From assembly GCF_009936375.1 (NCBI RefSeq), contig NZ_AP022332.1:434001-498000 (forward strand): a stretch of 64,000 bases of DNA, in the 5' to 3' direction. Shown here in pieces: positions 54,653 through 63,856 of the stretch (positions within the stretch are counted from its first letter, which is position 1; each line of letters begins with the position of its first letter). The notes beneath the pieces were generated by a model. The model did no database searches and was not told the DNA's origin. It saw only the letters and a program-made list of their open reading frames with translations. The position numbers and the translations under genes are program-made. The stretch is from Methylosinus sp. C49. GTDB lineage: Bacteria; Pseudomonadota; Alphaproteobacteria; Rhizobiales; Beijerinckiaceae.

Positions 54653-55708
54653 ATGCCACGAGGCGAAAGCGAAAATCGGAAGGCCGAGGCGGCTCTGTTC
54701 CGCGAGATCGTCGACCAGTTCGTCGCGCGTCCGCTGCATCCGGCGGCCGATATCGACCAGTTCGAGACGCTCGTCGGAGGCTTCATCGATGTGCTCGACG
54801 CCGATGTGGTCGCCGAGCGGGCTTTGGAATTGTGCCGCCATCCGGACACGCCGCGCGGAATCGTCTCGCGGCTGCTGGACAAAGGCGGGCGCGTCTCGCG
54901 CATCGCCATAGAATATGCGCCGGTCATTCACGCCGGCCTCGTGCGCGCGCTCGCCGAGCATGGCTCCGCGGAGCTCGCCGTCGCCATCGCGCGCCGCTCC
55001 TCGCTCGAGCGCAAGATCGTCGCCGGCCTCGCCTCGCGCGGCGAGAGCGAGGTGCTCTGCGCCCTCGCCGCCAATCGGCGCCTGCATCTCGATCAGGCGG
55101 CGCGGCGCTCGCTGCTGCAGGCCGCGCGCGACGATCTGCGGCTCGCCCGCATATTGCTGGACCGCGCCGATCTCGCGGTGGACCCGGAAGCGCTGTTCCT
55201 CGCCGCCGATTCCGGCGAGCGCTCGCGCATATTGCTGGAGGCGGCGACGCAGGCTCTCGTCTCCAATGGGCCGGAATATGTCGCGCGCCCGGCGCCGGCG
55301 CTGGCCGAGGAGATCGACGCCTGCGCGGTCGCCCGCGATTTCGAGGGGCTGGCCGAGGCGCTGGCGGAGGCGCTCGACTGCCGCAAGTCGCGCGCGCGCG
55401 CTATTCTCATGGACAAAAGCGGAGAGGCGCTGGCGCTCGCCCTGCTCGCGCTCGGCGTATGCGAGGACACGGCGATCCGCATTTTCCTCGGCGCCGAGCG
55501 CGCCGCGCCGGATGTGGAGCGCATACGCTCTCTCATCGCGCTGATGCGCTCGACGCCGCCGCGCGCCGCGCAGAGGCTCGTCGCCGCCATGACCGGCTCG
55601 TTGCGCCAGGAGAAGGAGCGCGCCGCCGCCGCCTCCGCGCGCCCCGGCGTCTTGGAGCAGAAGCGCAGGCGCAAGCAGAGGAAAGACGCCGTCAAAGCGC
55701 AGGCGTGA
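54653..55708 (+). CDS. DUF2336 family protein
   Basis: A 351-residue alpha-helical cytosolic protein of a family largely confined to Alphaproteobacteria. The N-terminal part (EIVDQFVARPLHPAADIDQFETLVGGFIDVLDADVVAERALELCRHP) and repeated short helical units resemble HEAT-like repeats. C-terminus is Lys/Arg-rich (EQKRRRKQRKDAVKAQA). Function unknown. Confidence 0.85.
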   Translation: MPRGESENRKAEAALFREIVDQFVARPLHPAADIDQFETLVGGFIDVLDADVVAERALELCRHPDTPRGIVSRLLDKGGRVSRIAIEYAPVIHAGLVRALAEHGSAELAVAIARRSSLERKIVAGLASRGESEVLCALAANRRLHLDQAARRSLLQAARDDLRLARILLDRADLAVDPEALFLAADSGERSRILLEAATQALVSNGPEYVARPAPALAEEIDACAVARDFEGLAEALAEALDCRKSRARAILMDKSGEALALALLALGVCEDTAIRIFLGAERAAPDVERIRSLIALMRSTPPRAAQRLVAAMTGSLRQEKERAAAASARPGVLEQKRRRKQRKDAVKAQA

Positions 55709-55899
55709 CAGCCGCCCGAGATACGAGCCTCTAAAGGCTGGCTTTCGTCTGGCGCGCCCCTAAGGCCTCATCATGCCGCAGCGGCGATTCGTCCTTTATT
55801 GACGCTCGTCAACGACGCGCGGCGACGCGCCCTTTACGCGACTCTTCGTTCGGTCGCGGCGCGCCTCGATCGAACCAATCATTCGATGGAGGAAAGGGC

Positions 55900-56307
55900 A
55901 TGTCGCTCATCACCTGGACGCCGGAGCAATTCGCCACCAACGTCTCCAAGCATGACATAGAGCATCAGGAAATTTTCCGTCTGCTGAATGTTCTCGGCGA
56001 TTCGGTCGCGAGCGGCGACCGCGACGCCGTCGGCCGCGATCTCGACGCGCTCATCGCCTATGTGGCCGAGCATTTCGCCTCGGAAGAAGCGAATTTCGAA
56101 GCCTATGGCTATCCGGCCTTTCCGGGCCACAAGGCCGAGCACGACAAGCTGGTCGCCGCCGCGCTCGATCTGCAGAAGAAGTTCCACGCCGGCGAGGCGG
56201 AAGTGACCGCCGACACGGCGGCCTTTCTCGTCGGCTGGCTGACCGACCATATTCCGAAAATCGACAAGCTCTACGGCTCCTTCCTCAATGAGAAGGGCGT
56301 GGCGTAA
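55900..56307 (+). CDS. Bacteriohemerythrin
   Basis: A 135-residue diiron oxygen-binding protein. Ligands are in canonical spacing: His22, His58, Glu62 (EHFASEE), His77, His81 (GHKAEH), His117 and Asp122 (DHIPKID). In methanotrophs such proteins are proposed to carry oxygen to particulate methane monooxygenase. Single-domain, cytosolic, preceded by a GGAGG-like site. The stretch 55709-55899 holds no gene. Confidence 0.93.
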   Translation: MSLITWTPEQFATNVSKHDIEHQEIFRLLNVLGDSVASGDRDAVGRDLDALIAYVAEHFASEEANFEAYGYPAFPGHKAEHDKLVAAALDLQKKFHAGEAEVTADTAAFLVGWLTDHIPKIDKLYGSFLNEKGVA

Positions 56308-56322
56308 GCCGCGCGCGCTTTT

Positions 56323-56348
56323 CCTCTCCCCGCGCCCGCGGGGAGAGG
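56323..56348. repeat. GC-rich hairpin repeat after the bacteriohemerythrin gene
   Basis: A 12-bp perfect stem (cctctccccgcg/cgcggggagagg) with a 2-base loop; same family as the copies near ccmH and efp. Likely also the terminator of the upstream gene. Confidence 0.75.
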
Positions 56349-56434
56349 ACGAATTCGCCCTCTACCGGCCCGGTTTCGGGAATCCGCCTCGCTATGTCAT
56401 AAGACCCGCGCAATTCACCGATAAGCGCGCGGAC

Positions 56435-58057
56435 ATGATACGCCTCGAGAACATCAGCAAGCAGAACGGCCAGCAGCTCCTCTTCATCGAAACGTCGGCG
56501 GCGCTGCTGCCCGGCGAGAAGGTCGGCCTCGTCGGCCCCAATGGCGCCGGCAAGACGACGCTCTTCCGCATGATCGCGGGCCAGGAGCGGCCGGATGAGG
56601 GCCAGGTGTCGGTCGATCGCGGCGTCACCATCGGCTATTTCAACCAGGATGTCGGCGAGATGGCGGGCCGCAGCGCCGTCGCCGAGGTGATGGACGGCGC
56701 AGGCCCGGTGAGCGCCGTCGCCGCCGAGCTGGCCGAGCTCGAGGCCGCCATGGCCGATCCCGACGCGGCGGAAAATTTCGACGCGATCCTCGAGCGCTAT
56801 GGCGAGGTGCAGGCGCGTTTCGAGGAGCTGGACGGCTACGCGCTGGACGGCCGCGCGCGCGAGGTGCTGGCCGGTCTCGGCTTTTCCCAGGACATGATGG
56901 ACGGCGACGTCGGCGCGCTCTCCGGCGGCTGGAAGATGCGCGTCGCGCTGGCGCGCATTCTGCTGATGCGCCCGGACGCCATGCTGCTCGACGAGCCGAG
57001 CAACCATCTCGATATCGAGAGCCTGATCTGGCTCGAGGGATTTTTGAAAGGCTACCCCGGCGCGCTGCTGATGACCTCGCATGATCGCGAGTTCATGAAT
57101 CGCATCGTCGGCAAGATCATTGAGATCGACGGCGGCTCGCTCAACTCCTATTCCGGCGATTATGAATTCTACGAGCGCCAGCGCGCGCAGAATGAATTGC
57201 AGCAGCAGGCGCAATTCGAGCGCCAGCAGGCCATGCTCGCCAAGGAGATCAAATTCATCGAGCGCTTCAAGGCGCGCGCCTCGCACGCCGCGCAAGTGCA
57301 GAGCCGCGTGAAGAAGCTCGACAAGATCGAGCGCGTCGAGCCGCCGCGCCGGCGCCAATCGGTCGCTTTCGAATTCGCGCCGGCGCCGCGCTCCGGCGAG
57401 GAGGTGGCGACGCTCTCGCGCGTCTCCAAGCGCTATGGCTCGCGCAGCATCTACGAGGGGCTCGATTTTCAGGTGCGGCGCAAGGAGCGCTGGTGCGTGA
57501 TGGGCGTCAATGGCGCCGGCAAATCCACGCTATTGAAGCTCATCGCCGGCGCCGCCCAGCCGGACGAAGGCGCGGCGGCGCTCGGCGCCAATGTGAAGAT
57601 GGGCTATTTCGCGCAGCACGCCATGGAGCTGCTGAATGGCGAGCACAGCGTCTTCGAGGCGCTGGAGGACGCATTTCCGCAAGCGGGGCAAGGCGCGCTG
57701 CGCACGCTCGCCGGCTGCTTCGGCTTTTCCGGCGATGATGTGGAGAAGAAATGCCGCGTGCTCTCCGGCGGCGAGAAGGCGCGGCTGGTGATGGCGAAAA
57801 TGCTCTTTGATCCGCCGAATTTTTTGGTGCTGGACGAGCCGACGAACCATCTCGATCTCGGCACCAAGGAGATGCTGGTCGAGGCGCTCGCGGCCTATGA
57901 GGGCGCCATGCTGTTCGTCTCGCACGACCGGCGCTTTCTGGCGGCGCTCTCCAATCGCGTGCTGGAGGTGACGCCGGAGGGCGTGCATAAGTTCGGCGGC
58001 GGCTATACGGAATATGTCGCCCGCACCGGGCGCGAGGCGCCGGGCGTGCACGGGTGA
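56435..58057 (+). CDS. ABC-F family ATPase
   Basis: A 540-residue cytosolic tandem-ATPase of the ABC-F type (translation-associated; no membrane domain). First ATPase: GPNGAGKTT, LSGGWKMRVALARIL, LLDEPSNHLD. Second: GVNGAGKST, LSGGEKARLVMAKM, LDEPTNHLD. The ABC-F linker with NELQQQAQFERQQAMLAKEIKFIERFKARASHA is visible. Start at ATG 56435 (MIRLENISK). Subgroup (EttA, Uup, YheS or YbiT) not decided; the linker suggests YbiT/YheS-like. Confidence 0.92.
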   Translation: MIRLENISKQNGQQLLFIETSAALLPGEKVGLVGPNGAGKTTLFRMIAGQERPDEGQVSVDRGVTIGYFNQDVGEMAGRSAVAEVMDGAGPVSAVAAELAELEAAMADPDAAENFDAILERYGEVQARFEELDGYALDGRAREVLAGLGFSQDMMDGDVGALSGGWKMRVALARILLMRPDAMLLDEPSNHLDIESLIWLEGFLKGYPGALLMTSHDREFMNRIVGKIIEIDGGSLNSYSGDYEFYERQRAQNELQQQAQFERQQAMLAKEIKFIERFKARASHAAQVQSRVKKLDKIERVEPPRRRQSVAFEFAPAPRSGEEVATLSRVSKRYGSRSIYEGLDFQVRRKERWCVMGVNGAGKSTLLKLIAGAAQPDEGAAALGANVKMGYFAQHAMELLNGEHSVFEALEDAFPQAGQGALRTLAGCFGFSGDDVEKKCRVLSGGEKARLVMAKMLFDPPNFLVLDEPTNHLDLGTKEMLVEALAAYEGAMLFVSHDRRFLAALSNRVLEVTPEGVHKFGGGYTEYVARTGREAPGVHG

Positions 58058-58069
58058 GCATGGCCTCGC

Positions 58070-59119
58070 TCAGCGCGCGAGATGCTGGTCGAAAAAGGCT
58101 TTCATCTTGGCGACGGCGAGGCGCGATTCCGGCGCGTTCGGAATCTGCCCCTGGAACACATGCGGCATTCCTTCATAGACGTCGAGCTTGGCGGTCCCGC
58201 CCGCCGCTTCGATCGCCTGATACAGCCGCACCGAATCGCTGAGCAGAATTTCCCGCGTGCCCGCCTGAATGAGAGCGGGCGGAAAGCCTTTCGCGAAATC
58301 GCCATGGACCGGCGACACATGAGGATGCGCCCAATCCTTTTCGTCCGCATAGGCGAGCATGGCGTTTTTGATCTGGCGCTCATAGGACATGATCGGATCG
58401 GCGTCGCGCAGCGTGACGCGCGTGTCGGCGGCGTTGCGGAAATCCGCCGTCAGCGACCATGTCGCCACTGCGCCCGGCAGGCCGAGGCCTTCGTCGCGCA
58501 TCTTCAGCGTCGTCGCGACCGCGAGATTGCCGCCGGCGGAATCGCCGAACATGGCGATGCGCCGCATTTGCGCGCCGCCGGCGAGCAAATGCTTCACGAC
58601 GGCGACAACATCTGCGGTGATCTGCGGCCATTTCGCCGCAGGCGCGAGGCGATAATCGACGACGACGATGCGACGGCCGAAGACGCGCGCGAGCTTCGCC
58701 ATTCCCTCGAGCGCGCCGCGCGCGTCGAAAAACACGAAGGCGCCGCCATGGAGATAGACGACAACCGATCCATCATCGACGAGCCCGTTCGGCGCAATGT
58801 CGAAATAAGAGACGCCGTCGGTCTCGATCCGCGACACGGCGACGCCCTTCGCCCGCACGGCCGCGAGATCGACCTCGCGCGCCGCAGCGGCCGCCGCCTG
58901 CAGCCGCGCCCAGCCATCATGATCGCCGGGCTCCGGCAGAGTGGGGATGATGGCGTGATCGCCGCCGATTTTCGCCAGCAGCCGCTTGCCGTCCGTCGAA
59001 ATCGTTTCGGGAACCCAAGCATAGGCGGAGGCGTGGGCCGGATCGGCTCCCGATGTCGGCCGCAGCAGCGCGACAAGCAGCAATCCCGCCACAGCGCAAT
59101 GCGCGAGCGATTCCTTCAA
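58070..59119 (-). CDS. Exported alpha/beta hydrolase (HSL-type esterase)
   Basis: A 349-residue hydrolase with a signal peptide (HCAVAGLLLVALLRPTSGA). The oxyanion motif is YLHGGAF, the nucleophile Ser is in GDSAGGN, and the late His is in GMPHVFQGQ: a hormone-sensitive-lipase-type esterase. Substrate unknown. Convergent with the ABC-F gene 12 bp away. Confidence 0.87.
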   Translation of the reverse strand: MKESLAHCAVAGLLLVALLRPTSGADPAHASAYAWVPETISTDGKRLLAKIGGDHAIIPTLPEPGDHDGWARLQAAAAAAREVDLAAVRAKGVAVSRIETDGVSYFDIAPNGLVDDGSVVVYLHGGAFVFFDARGALEGMAKLARVFGRRIVVVDYRLAPAAKWPQITADVVAVVKHLLAGGAQMRRIAMFGDSAGGNLAVATTLKMRDEGLGLPGAVATWSLTADFRNAADTRVTLRDADPIMSYERQIKNAMLAYADEKDWAHPHVSPVHGDFAKGFPPALIQAGTREILLSDSVRLYQAIEAAGGTAKLDVYEGMPHVFQGQIPNAPESRLAVAKMKAFFDQHLAR

Positions 59120-59292
59120 GCTCTCACCCCGATCGCAAGACGGGCGGCGCCACGTCTCGAGCGGACCAGAATGAGCGAAACGATTTTCTAATTCTTTGCT
59201 GGATCGCGACGACTGTTTCTATCTGATGGCTCGCCGGCGCCGACGGAACCGCGCGGCGAGACGCCCTCGCCGCGCGCAAAATTGCGAAAAGA

Positions 59293-60423
59293 TCACTTGC
59301 GCCGCAGCACTTCCGTCTCGAAGCTCTCGCGGATCGTCTCTTCCTTCAGCTTGCGGCCGATGAAGACGAGGCGCGCGCTGCGCTTCTCGTCCGGGCGCCA
59401 GTCGCGCTGCAGATCGCCGTCCAGGATCATATGCACGCCCTGGAAGACGAAGCGCTTCGGTTCGTCGGTGAAAGCGACGATGCCCTTGCAGCGCAGAATA
59501 TCCGCGCCCTCGCGCTGAACGAACTCGTTGAGCCAGGGTACGAAGACATTGGGATCGAGCTCGCCCTCATGGAGGATGGAGACCGAGCCCATTTCCTCAT
59601 CATGATAATGCTTCAGCCCATGGCCGTGATCGTCGTGATGCGCATGCGCATGATGGTCGTGATGCTCGTCCTCGTGATGATGATCGTGGCCGCAATCCGG
59701 CCCGCACTCGTGGTCATGGTCATGGTCATGGTCATGCTCATGATGGCCGTGATCATGATCGTGATGATCGTGATCCTCCGCCTCGAGGAAGCGCGGCTCT
59801 ATCTCCAATATGCGATCGAGATCGAAAGCATTGCGCTCCAGCACCGCCTCGATCGGCACCTGCGCCTTCACCGCATGATGCAGAGCCGCATAAGGATTGA
59901 TGGCGCGAATGCGGCCCTCGACCTCGGCGAGCTCCTCGCGCGTCACGAGATCGGTCTTGTTCAGCACGATGACGTCGGCGAAGGCGATCTGATTCTTCGC
60001 CTCTGGCGCATCGGCGAGACGCTGCACTAGAAATTTGGCGTCGGCGAGCGTCACCACAGCGTCGAGCCGCGCCGCCTCCTTCACATCCTGATCGACGAAG
60101 AATGTCTGCGCGACCGGCGCGGGATCGGCGACGCCGGTCGTCTCGACGATGATGGCGTCGAACTTGCCGCGGCGCTTCAGCAGACCTTCGACGATGCGGA
60201 TGAGATCGCCGCGCACGGTGCAGCAGATGCAGCCGTTGTTCATCTCGAAGATTTCTTCGTCGGCGCCGACGACGAGGTCATTGTCTATGCCGATCTCGCC
60301 GAACTCATTGACGATGACGGCGTAGCGCCGCCCGTGCTGCTCGGTGAGGATGCGGTTCAGCAGAGTCGTCTTGCCGGCGCCGAGATAGCCGGTGAGGACG
60401 GTGACGGGAATCTTGTCGGTCAA
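59293..60423 (-). CDS. COG0523 (CobW/ZNG-type) GTPase with His-rich metal segment
   Basis: A 376-residue GTP-dependent metallochaperone-like protein. Walker [14 protein letters not shown] (residues about 12-24), the metal motif GCICC near residue 65, and NKTDL for guanine specificity. Residues of about 210-275 are a His/Asp run ([14 protein letters not shown] and similar) with an embedded CGPDC, then the C-terminal CobW_C domain. It is the last gene of the zinc-uptake operon under a Zur operator, so it probably delivers zinc or buffers it during starvation, rather than serving cobalamin synthesis. Confidence 0.92.
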   Translation of the reverse strand: MTDKIPVTVLTGYLGAGKTTLLNRILTEQHGRRYAVIVNEFGEIGIDNDLVVGADEEIFEMNNGCICCTVRGDLIRIVEGLLKRRGKFDAIIVETTGVADPAPVAQTFFVDQDVKEAARLDAVVTLADAKFLVQRLADAPEAKNQIAFADVIVLNKTDLVTREELAEVEGRIRAINPYAALHHAVKAQVPIEAVLERNAFDLDRILEIEPRFLEAEDHDHHDHDHGHHEHDHDHDHDHECGPDCGHDHHHEDEHHDHHAHAHHDDHGHGLKHYHDEEMGSVSILHEGELDPNVFVPWLNEFVQREGADILRCKGIVAFTDEPKRFVFQGVHMILDGDLQRDWRPDEKRSARLVFIGRKLKEETIRESFETEVLRRK

Positions 60424-60433
60424 GGGGCTGCTC

Positions 60434-60988
60434 CTATTGCGCGCCTTTGCGGAGCTGATCGCGCATTTTCATGAGCTCCTGCATGTTCATCTTTCCGCCC
60501 GTGCCGCCGAGCGCCTTCAGCGCCGGCGCGTCTACGTCGCCGGGCTTCTGCCCCGGCTTGCAGGGACCGAGCCATTTCGCCTCCATCACAATGTCGGAGG
60601 CGGCGCGCGTCGAGAGCGGCGGGTCGAAGGTCACATGCAGCTCGGCGCGATAGGCGGAGTCGAAGCTGCCGGTGAAGGTTCCCTCCGTCGTCGCCACGCG
60701 GTCGCCGATCTTGCAGACCGAGCTCATGCGATATTTGTCGCCCTCGCGCCGAAAGCTCATCTTCTCGCATTGCTGCTCCTGCGCGCCGAAGCGCTGGCGC
60801 AGGAGATCGTCGGTCTTCTCGTCGACGCATGTCTCGATCGGACCGGCGACGCGCGCGGCGGCGCCCTGCGCATGCTCGATCCGCCACAGCCCCGCCTTGC
60901 GGCGCGGAATTTCATCCGCCGCGGCCGCGACGACGGCCAAAGCGAAGATGGGGAGAGCTGCGCCGAGAGGGAAGAAGGGACGATGCAT
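60434..60988 (-). CDS. DUF3617 exported protein
   Basis: A 184-residue protein with signal peptide ([15 protein letters not shown]) and the DUF3617 pattern RKAGLWRIE at the N-terminus, CVDEKTDD and [20 protein letters not shown] later. Four or more cysteines may form disulfides. Function unknown. It sits between znuA and the COG0523 gene in the same transcription direction (10 bp before the latter), so zinc-regulated expression is likely. Confidence 0.82.
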   Translation of the reverse strand: MHRPFFPLGAALPIFALAVVAAAADEIPRRKAGLWRIEHAQGAAARVAGPIETCVDEKTDDLLRQRFGAQEQQCEKMSFRREGDKYRMSSVCKIGDRVATTEGTFTGSFDSAYRAELHVTFDPPLSTRAASDIVMEAKWLGPCKPGQKPGDVDAPALKALGGTGGKMNMQELMKMRDQLRKGAQ

Positions 60989-61080
60989 GAGAAGAAGGCT
61001 CCGCGGCGCGCGGTTCGCCGACGCGTCAGCGTCGAGTATAGACCAAAATCCGGCCGAAAGTCGTCGGGCGAGCGCGAGCC

Positions 61081-62001
61081 TCAGGGCGCGAGCGCCTCGG
61101 TCAATTGCTTCACATTGAAGCGCATCAGCCGGAGATAGCTCGGCGCCGGGCCGTCCGGCGGAGAGAGCGCGTCGGAATAGAGCGTGCCGCCGACCTTGGC
61201 CCCCGTCTCCGCGGCGATGCGCTTGGCGAAGCGCGGATCGACGATATTCTCGAGGAACACGGCCGCGACCTTGTGCATCTTCACCGCATCGACGATGCGG
61301 GCGATATCGCGCGCGCTCGCCTCGGCGTCGGTGGAGACGCCCTGCGGCGCGATGAACTCCACGCCATAGCGCGCCGCGAAATAGCCGAAAGCGTCATGGG
61401 TGGAGACGACGCGGCGGCGCGCGTGCGGAATGGCGTCGATCGCCGCGACGATCTCGGCGTCGAGCCCGCCGAGCGCATGAAGATATTCCGCCGCATTGGC
61501 CTTATAGCGCTCAGCGCCGTCTGGATCGGCGTCGATGAGCGCGTCCCTTATGTTGGCGACATAGATTTTGACATTGGCGACATCCTGCCAAGCATGCGGG
61601 TCGACGCCCTCCCCGTCCTTGCGCGGCGTGACGGCGCGGCTCGCGGTGACGATGCGCGCCTTGGTCTTGGAGGCGGCGACGAGCCGGTCGATCCAGCCTT
61701 CGAAGCCGAGGCCATTGACGAAAACGAGCTTGGCCGCGGCAAGGCGGCGCCCGTCCTGCGGGCTCGGCTGATAGACATGGGCGTCGCCGTTCGGCCCGAC
61801 GATGGTCGCGACCTCAATGCGGTCGCCGCCGACGATGCGGACGAGATCGCCGAGAATGGAAAAGCTCGCGACGACCGGCAGCTTCGGCGGCGGCGGAGCA
61901 GGCTGGGCGCGTAGCGGCGAAGCGAGGAGCGCGAGCGTCGCGAGCGCGGCGCGGCGCGACAAAAGGCGAAAATCCGAGGACGTCGCGCGCGATGAATCCA
62001 T
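61081..62001 (-). CDS. znuA: Zinc ABC transporter substrate-binding protein
   Basis: A 306-residue periplasmic metal-binding protein of cluster A-I. The exported N-terminus has LLSRRAALATLALLASPLRA, a possible Tat signal. Metal ligands are expected in GDAHVYQP, DPHAWQD, STHDAFGYF and YSDALSP. It lacks the His-rich loop of many ZnuA proteins, so manganese is possible from the protein alone; the Zur operator at the operon head favours zinc. Confidence 0.9.
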   Translation of the reverse strand: MDSSRATSSDFRLLSRRAALATLALLASPLRAQPAPPPPKLPVVASFSILGDLVRIVGGDRIEVATIVGPNGDAHVYQPSPQDGRRLAAAKLVFVNGLGFEGWIDRLVAASKTKARIVTASRAVTPRKDGEGVDPHAWQDVANVKIYVANIRDALIDADPDGAERYKANAAEYLHALGGLDAEIVAAIDAIPHARRRVVSTHDAFGYFAARYGVEFIAPQGVSTDAEASARDIARIVDAVKMHKVAAVFLENIVDPRFAKRIAAETGAKVGGTLYSDALSPPDGPAPSYLRLMRFNVKQLTEALAP

Positions 62002-62004
62002 CCG

Positions 62005-62874
62005 TCACCCCTCCAAATGTCGCTTGGGCCTCCGCAAGCGAATCAAGCCGCCGGTCTTTCCGAAAATCAATGAGAGGAAATAAGCGCCGCCCGCCATGAG
62101 GATGATCACGGGTCCGGCGGCGAGGCCCGTGCGGAAGGACAGGACGAGGCCGAAATAAGAAGAGGCCGCGCCGATCGCCGCCGCCAGCGGCAGCGCCCCG
62201 GTGAGATCGCGCGTCCACAGCCGCGCCGAGGCGGCCGGCAGCATGATGATTCCAACCGCCATCAGCGTGCCCAGCGCATGGAAGCCGGCGACCAGATTGA
62301 GCACCACCAGCGCCAGAAAGGCGAAGGGAATCCATTCCCCCAGCGGGCTGACGCGGCGGGCGAAGAGTGGATCGAAAGTGTCCAGCGCCAGCGCCCGATA
62401 GGCGAGCGCGAGCGCCACGAGCGTGAAGCTCGCAATGGCGGCGAGGAAGATCAGCGTGGCGTCGTCGAGCGCCAGCACCGAGCCGAACAGCACATGCAGC
62501 AGATCGACATTCGAGCCCTTGAGCGAGACGAGCGCGACGCCGAGCGCCAGCGAGACGAGATAGAAAGCCGCGAGCGAGGCGTCCTCGCGTAGGGCCGTCC
62601 AGCGCGCCGCCGCGCTCGACGCCACGGCGACGGCGAGGCCGGCGAGCAGGCCGCCGAAGGTCATCGCCGGCAGCGACAGGCCGCAGGCGAGATAGCCGAG
62701 CGCCGCGCCGGGCAGAATAGCGTGCGAGAGCGCGTCGCCGGCGAGCGACATGCGGCGCAGAATCAGGAAGACGCCGAGCGGGCAGCCGGAGATCGAGAGA
62801 GCGATTGCGCCGACCAGCGCACGGCGCATGAATTCGTAATCGACGAAAGGCGCGATGAAGAGCTCATGCAGCAT
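62005..62874 (-). CDS. znuB: Zinc ABC transporter permease
   Basis: A 289-residue permease of the ABC-3 family with about eight helices (LVGAIALSISGCPLGVFLILRRMSLAGDALSHAILPGAALGYL is the diagnostic N-terminal region). Overlaps the end of znuC by 11 bases and is followed by znuA after 3 bases, so all three are tightly coupled. Confidence 0.92.
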   Translation of the reverse strand: MLHELFIAPFVDYEFMRRALVGAIALSISGCPLGVFLILRRMSLAGDALSHAILPGAALGYLACGLSLPAMTFGGLLAGLAVAVASSAAARWTALREDASLAAFYLVSLALGVALVSLKGSNVDLLHVLFGSVLALDDATLIFLAAIASFTLVALALAYRALALDTFDPLFARRVSPLGEWIPFAFLALVVLNLVAGFHALGTLMAVGIIMLPAASARLWTRDLTGALPLAAAIGAASSYFGLVLSFRTGLAAGPVIILMAGGAYFLSLIFGKTGGLIRLRRPKRHLEG

Positions 62875-63622
62875 AGGGAGTCTCGTCGCGCCGGCATTCC
62901 TCGGCCTCGCGATCGAAAGCTTCGACCATGCGGCTCGCCTGCGCGAGATGCGCCTCGGACAGCGCCTCTCGCGTCGCGCCCCAGAAGATCGGCTCGCGCG
63001 CCAGCAGCAGCGCCTGCGGAAAGGCGCGGCGGGCGAGATCGAGTTCGTGCAGAACCGCGACGACGCTGCGGCCCTCCTCCCGCCATCGGGCGATGATCTT
63101 CACCAGATCGTCGATGGTCCGGGCGTCGATGGCGCCGAAAGGCTCGTCGAGCAGAATGACCGGGCAATCCTCGACCAGCAGCCTTGCGAACAATACGCGC
63201 TGCATCTGGCCGCCGGAGAGCGTGCCGATCGCGCGGTCCTCGAAACCCTCGAGCCCGACCGCGGCGAGCGCCGATGCAATGCGCGCGTGCTCCGCCGCGC
63301 CGACGCGGCCGAAAAGCCCGATGCGGCGCATCGCGCCCATGGAGACGAAATCCAGCACATCGATCGGAAAGGCGTGATCGATCTCCGCCGATTGCGGCAG
63401 ATAGGCGATATCGCGCAACGCGAGGCCGTCATAGACGATGCGGCCGCCGAGCGGCGGGAGCAGGCCGGCGAGCGCTTTGAGCAGAGTGGATTTGCCGGCG
63501 CCGTTCGGCCCGCAAACGGCGAGCCCGGCGCCGGCCTCGACGACGCCGGAAATATGATGAACGGCTGGGCGACGCTCATAGCCGAGCGTCACATTCTCCA
63601 GCCGGATCGCGCCAGCTCTCAT
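62864..63622 (-). CDS. znuC: Zinc ABC transporter ATPase
   Basis: A 252-residue ATPase. Walker A GPNGAGKSTLLKAL, signature LSGGQMQRVLFARLL, Walker B VILLDEPFGAID and the H-loop VLHELDLA are all present. The ATG at 63622, preceded by GAAGG, is preferred over a TTG 27 bases upstream that would overlap the small gene before it. Confidence 0.92.
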   Translation of the reverse strand: MRAGAIRLENVTLGYERRPAVHHISGVVEAGAGLAVCGPNGAGKSTLLKALAGLLPPLGGRIVYDGLALRDIAYLPQSAEIDHAFPIDVLDFVSMGAMRRIGLFGRVGAAEHARIASALAAVGLEGFEDRAIGTLSGGQMQRVLFARLLVEDCPVILLDEPFGAIDARTIDDLVKIIARWREEGRSVVAVLHELDLARRAFPQALLLAREPIFWGATREALSEAHLAQASRMVEAFDREAEECRRDETPYAA

Positions 63623-63633
63623 CGATCGCGCCT

Positions 63634-63807
63634 TCAGCTCAGCGCCCAATAGACGGCGGCCCAGAGCAGCGCCAGCACGGCGGCGGCGGCGAGAAGCCGC
63701 TCGCCCGCCGAAAGGCGCAGCAGCGAGACGCGGCCGTCGGCGCGCTCGCCATGCGCATGAGCGGCGGGCGCGTCCTTTTGAAAAATCGCCGATTGCGGTC
63801 GGTTCAT
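63634..63807 (-). CDS. 57-residue single-helix membrane protein heading the zinc operon
   Basis: A short gene reading MNRPQSAIFQKDAPAAHAHG at the start and ending with a strong membrane helix (LLAAAAVLALLWAAVYWALS). It starts 8 bases after the Zur operator and ends 11 bases before the znuC ATG, so it is the first gene of the operon. The HAHGE segment could touch metal. No family recognised. Start, stop, operator distance and spacing to znuC all support a real gene, but there is no independent evidence. Confidence 0.65.
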   Translation of the reverse strand: MNRPQSAIFQKDAPAAHAHGERADGRVSLLRLSAGERLLAAAAVLALLWAAVYWALS

Positions 63808-63814
63808 TTCCAAA

Positions 63815-63829
63815 TGTTATATTATAACA
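63815..63829. promoter_or_regulatory. Zur operator of the zinc-uptake operon
   Basis: tgttata-t-tataaca is a perfect 7-bp inverted repeat about one base, and its flanks (aaa on the left) match the known Zur consensus around GTTATANTATAAC. It lies 8 bases from the first start codon, where zinc-bound Zur would block transcription. Confidence 0.88.
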
Positions 63830-63856
63830 GATGCGGCCGGCAAGCCCGGAATGCCA

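Noticed and set aside
59620-59770. Simple-sequence run of gatcatgatcgtgatg type as a regulatory repeat
   Set aside because: It is the coding sequence of the His/Asp-rich segment of the COG0523 GTPase.
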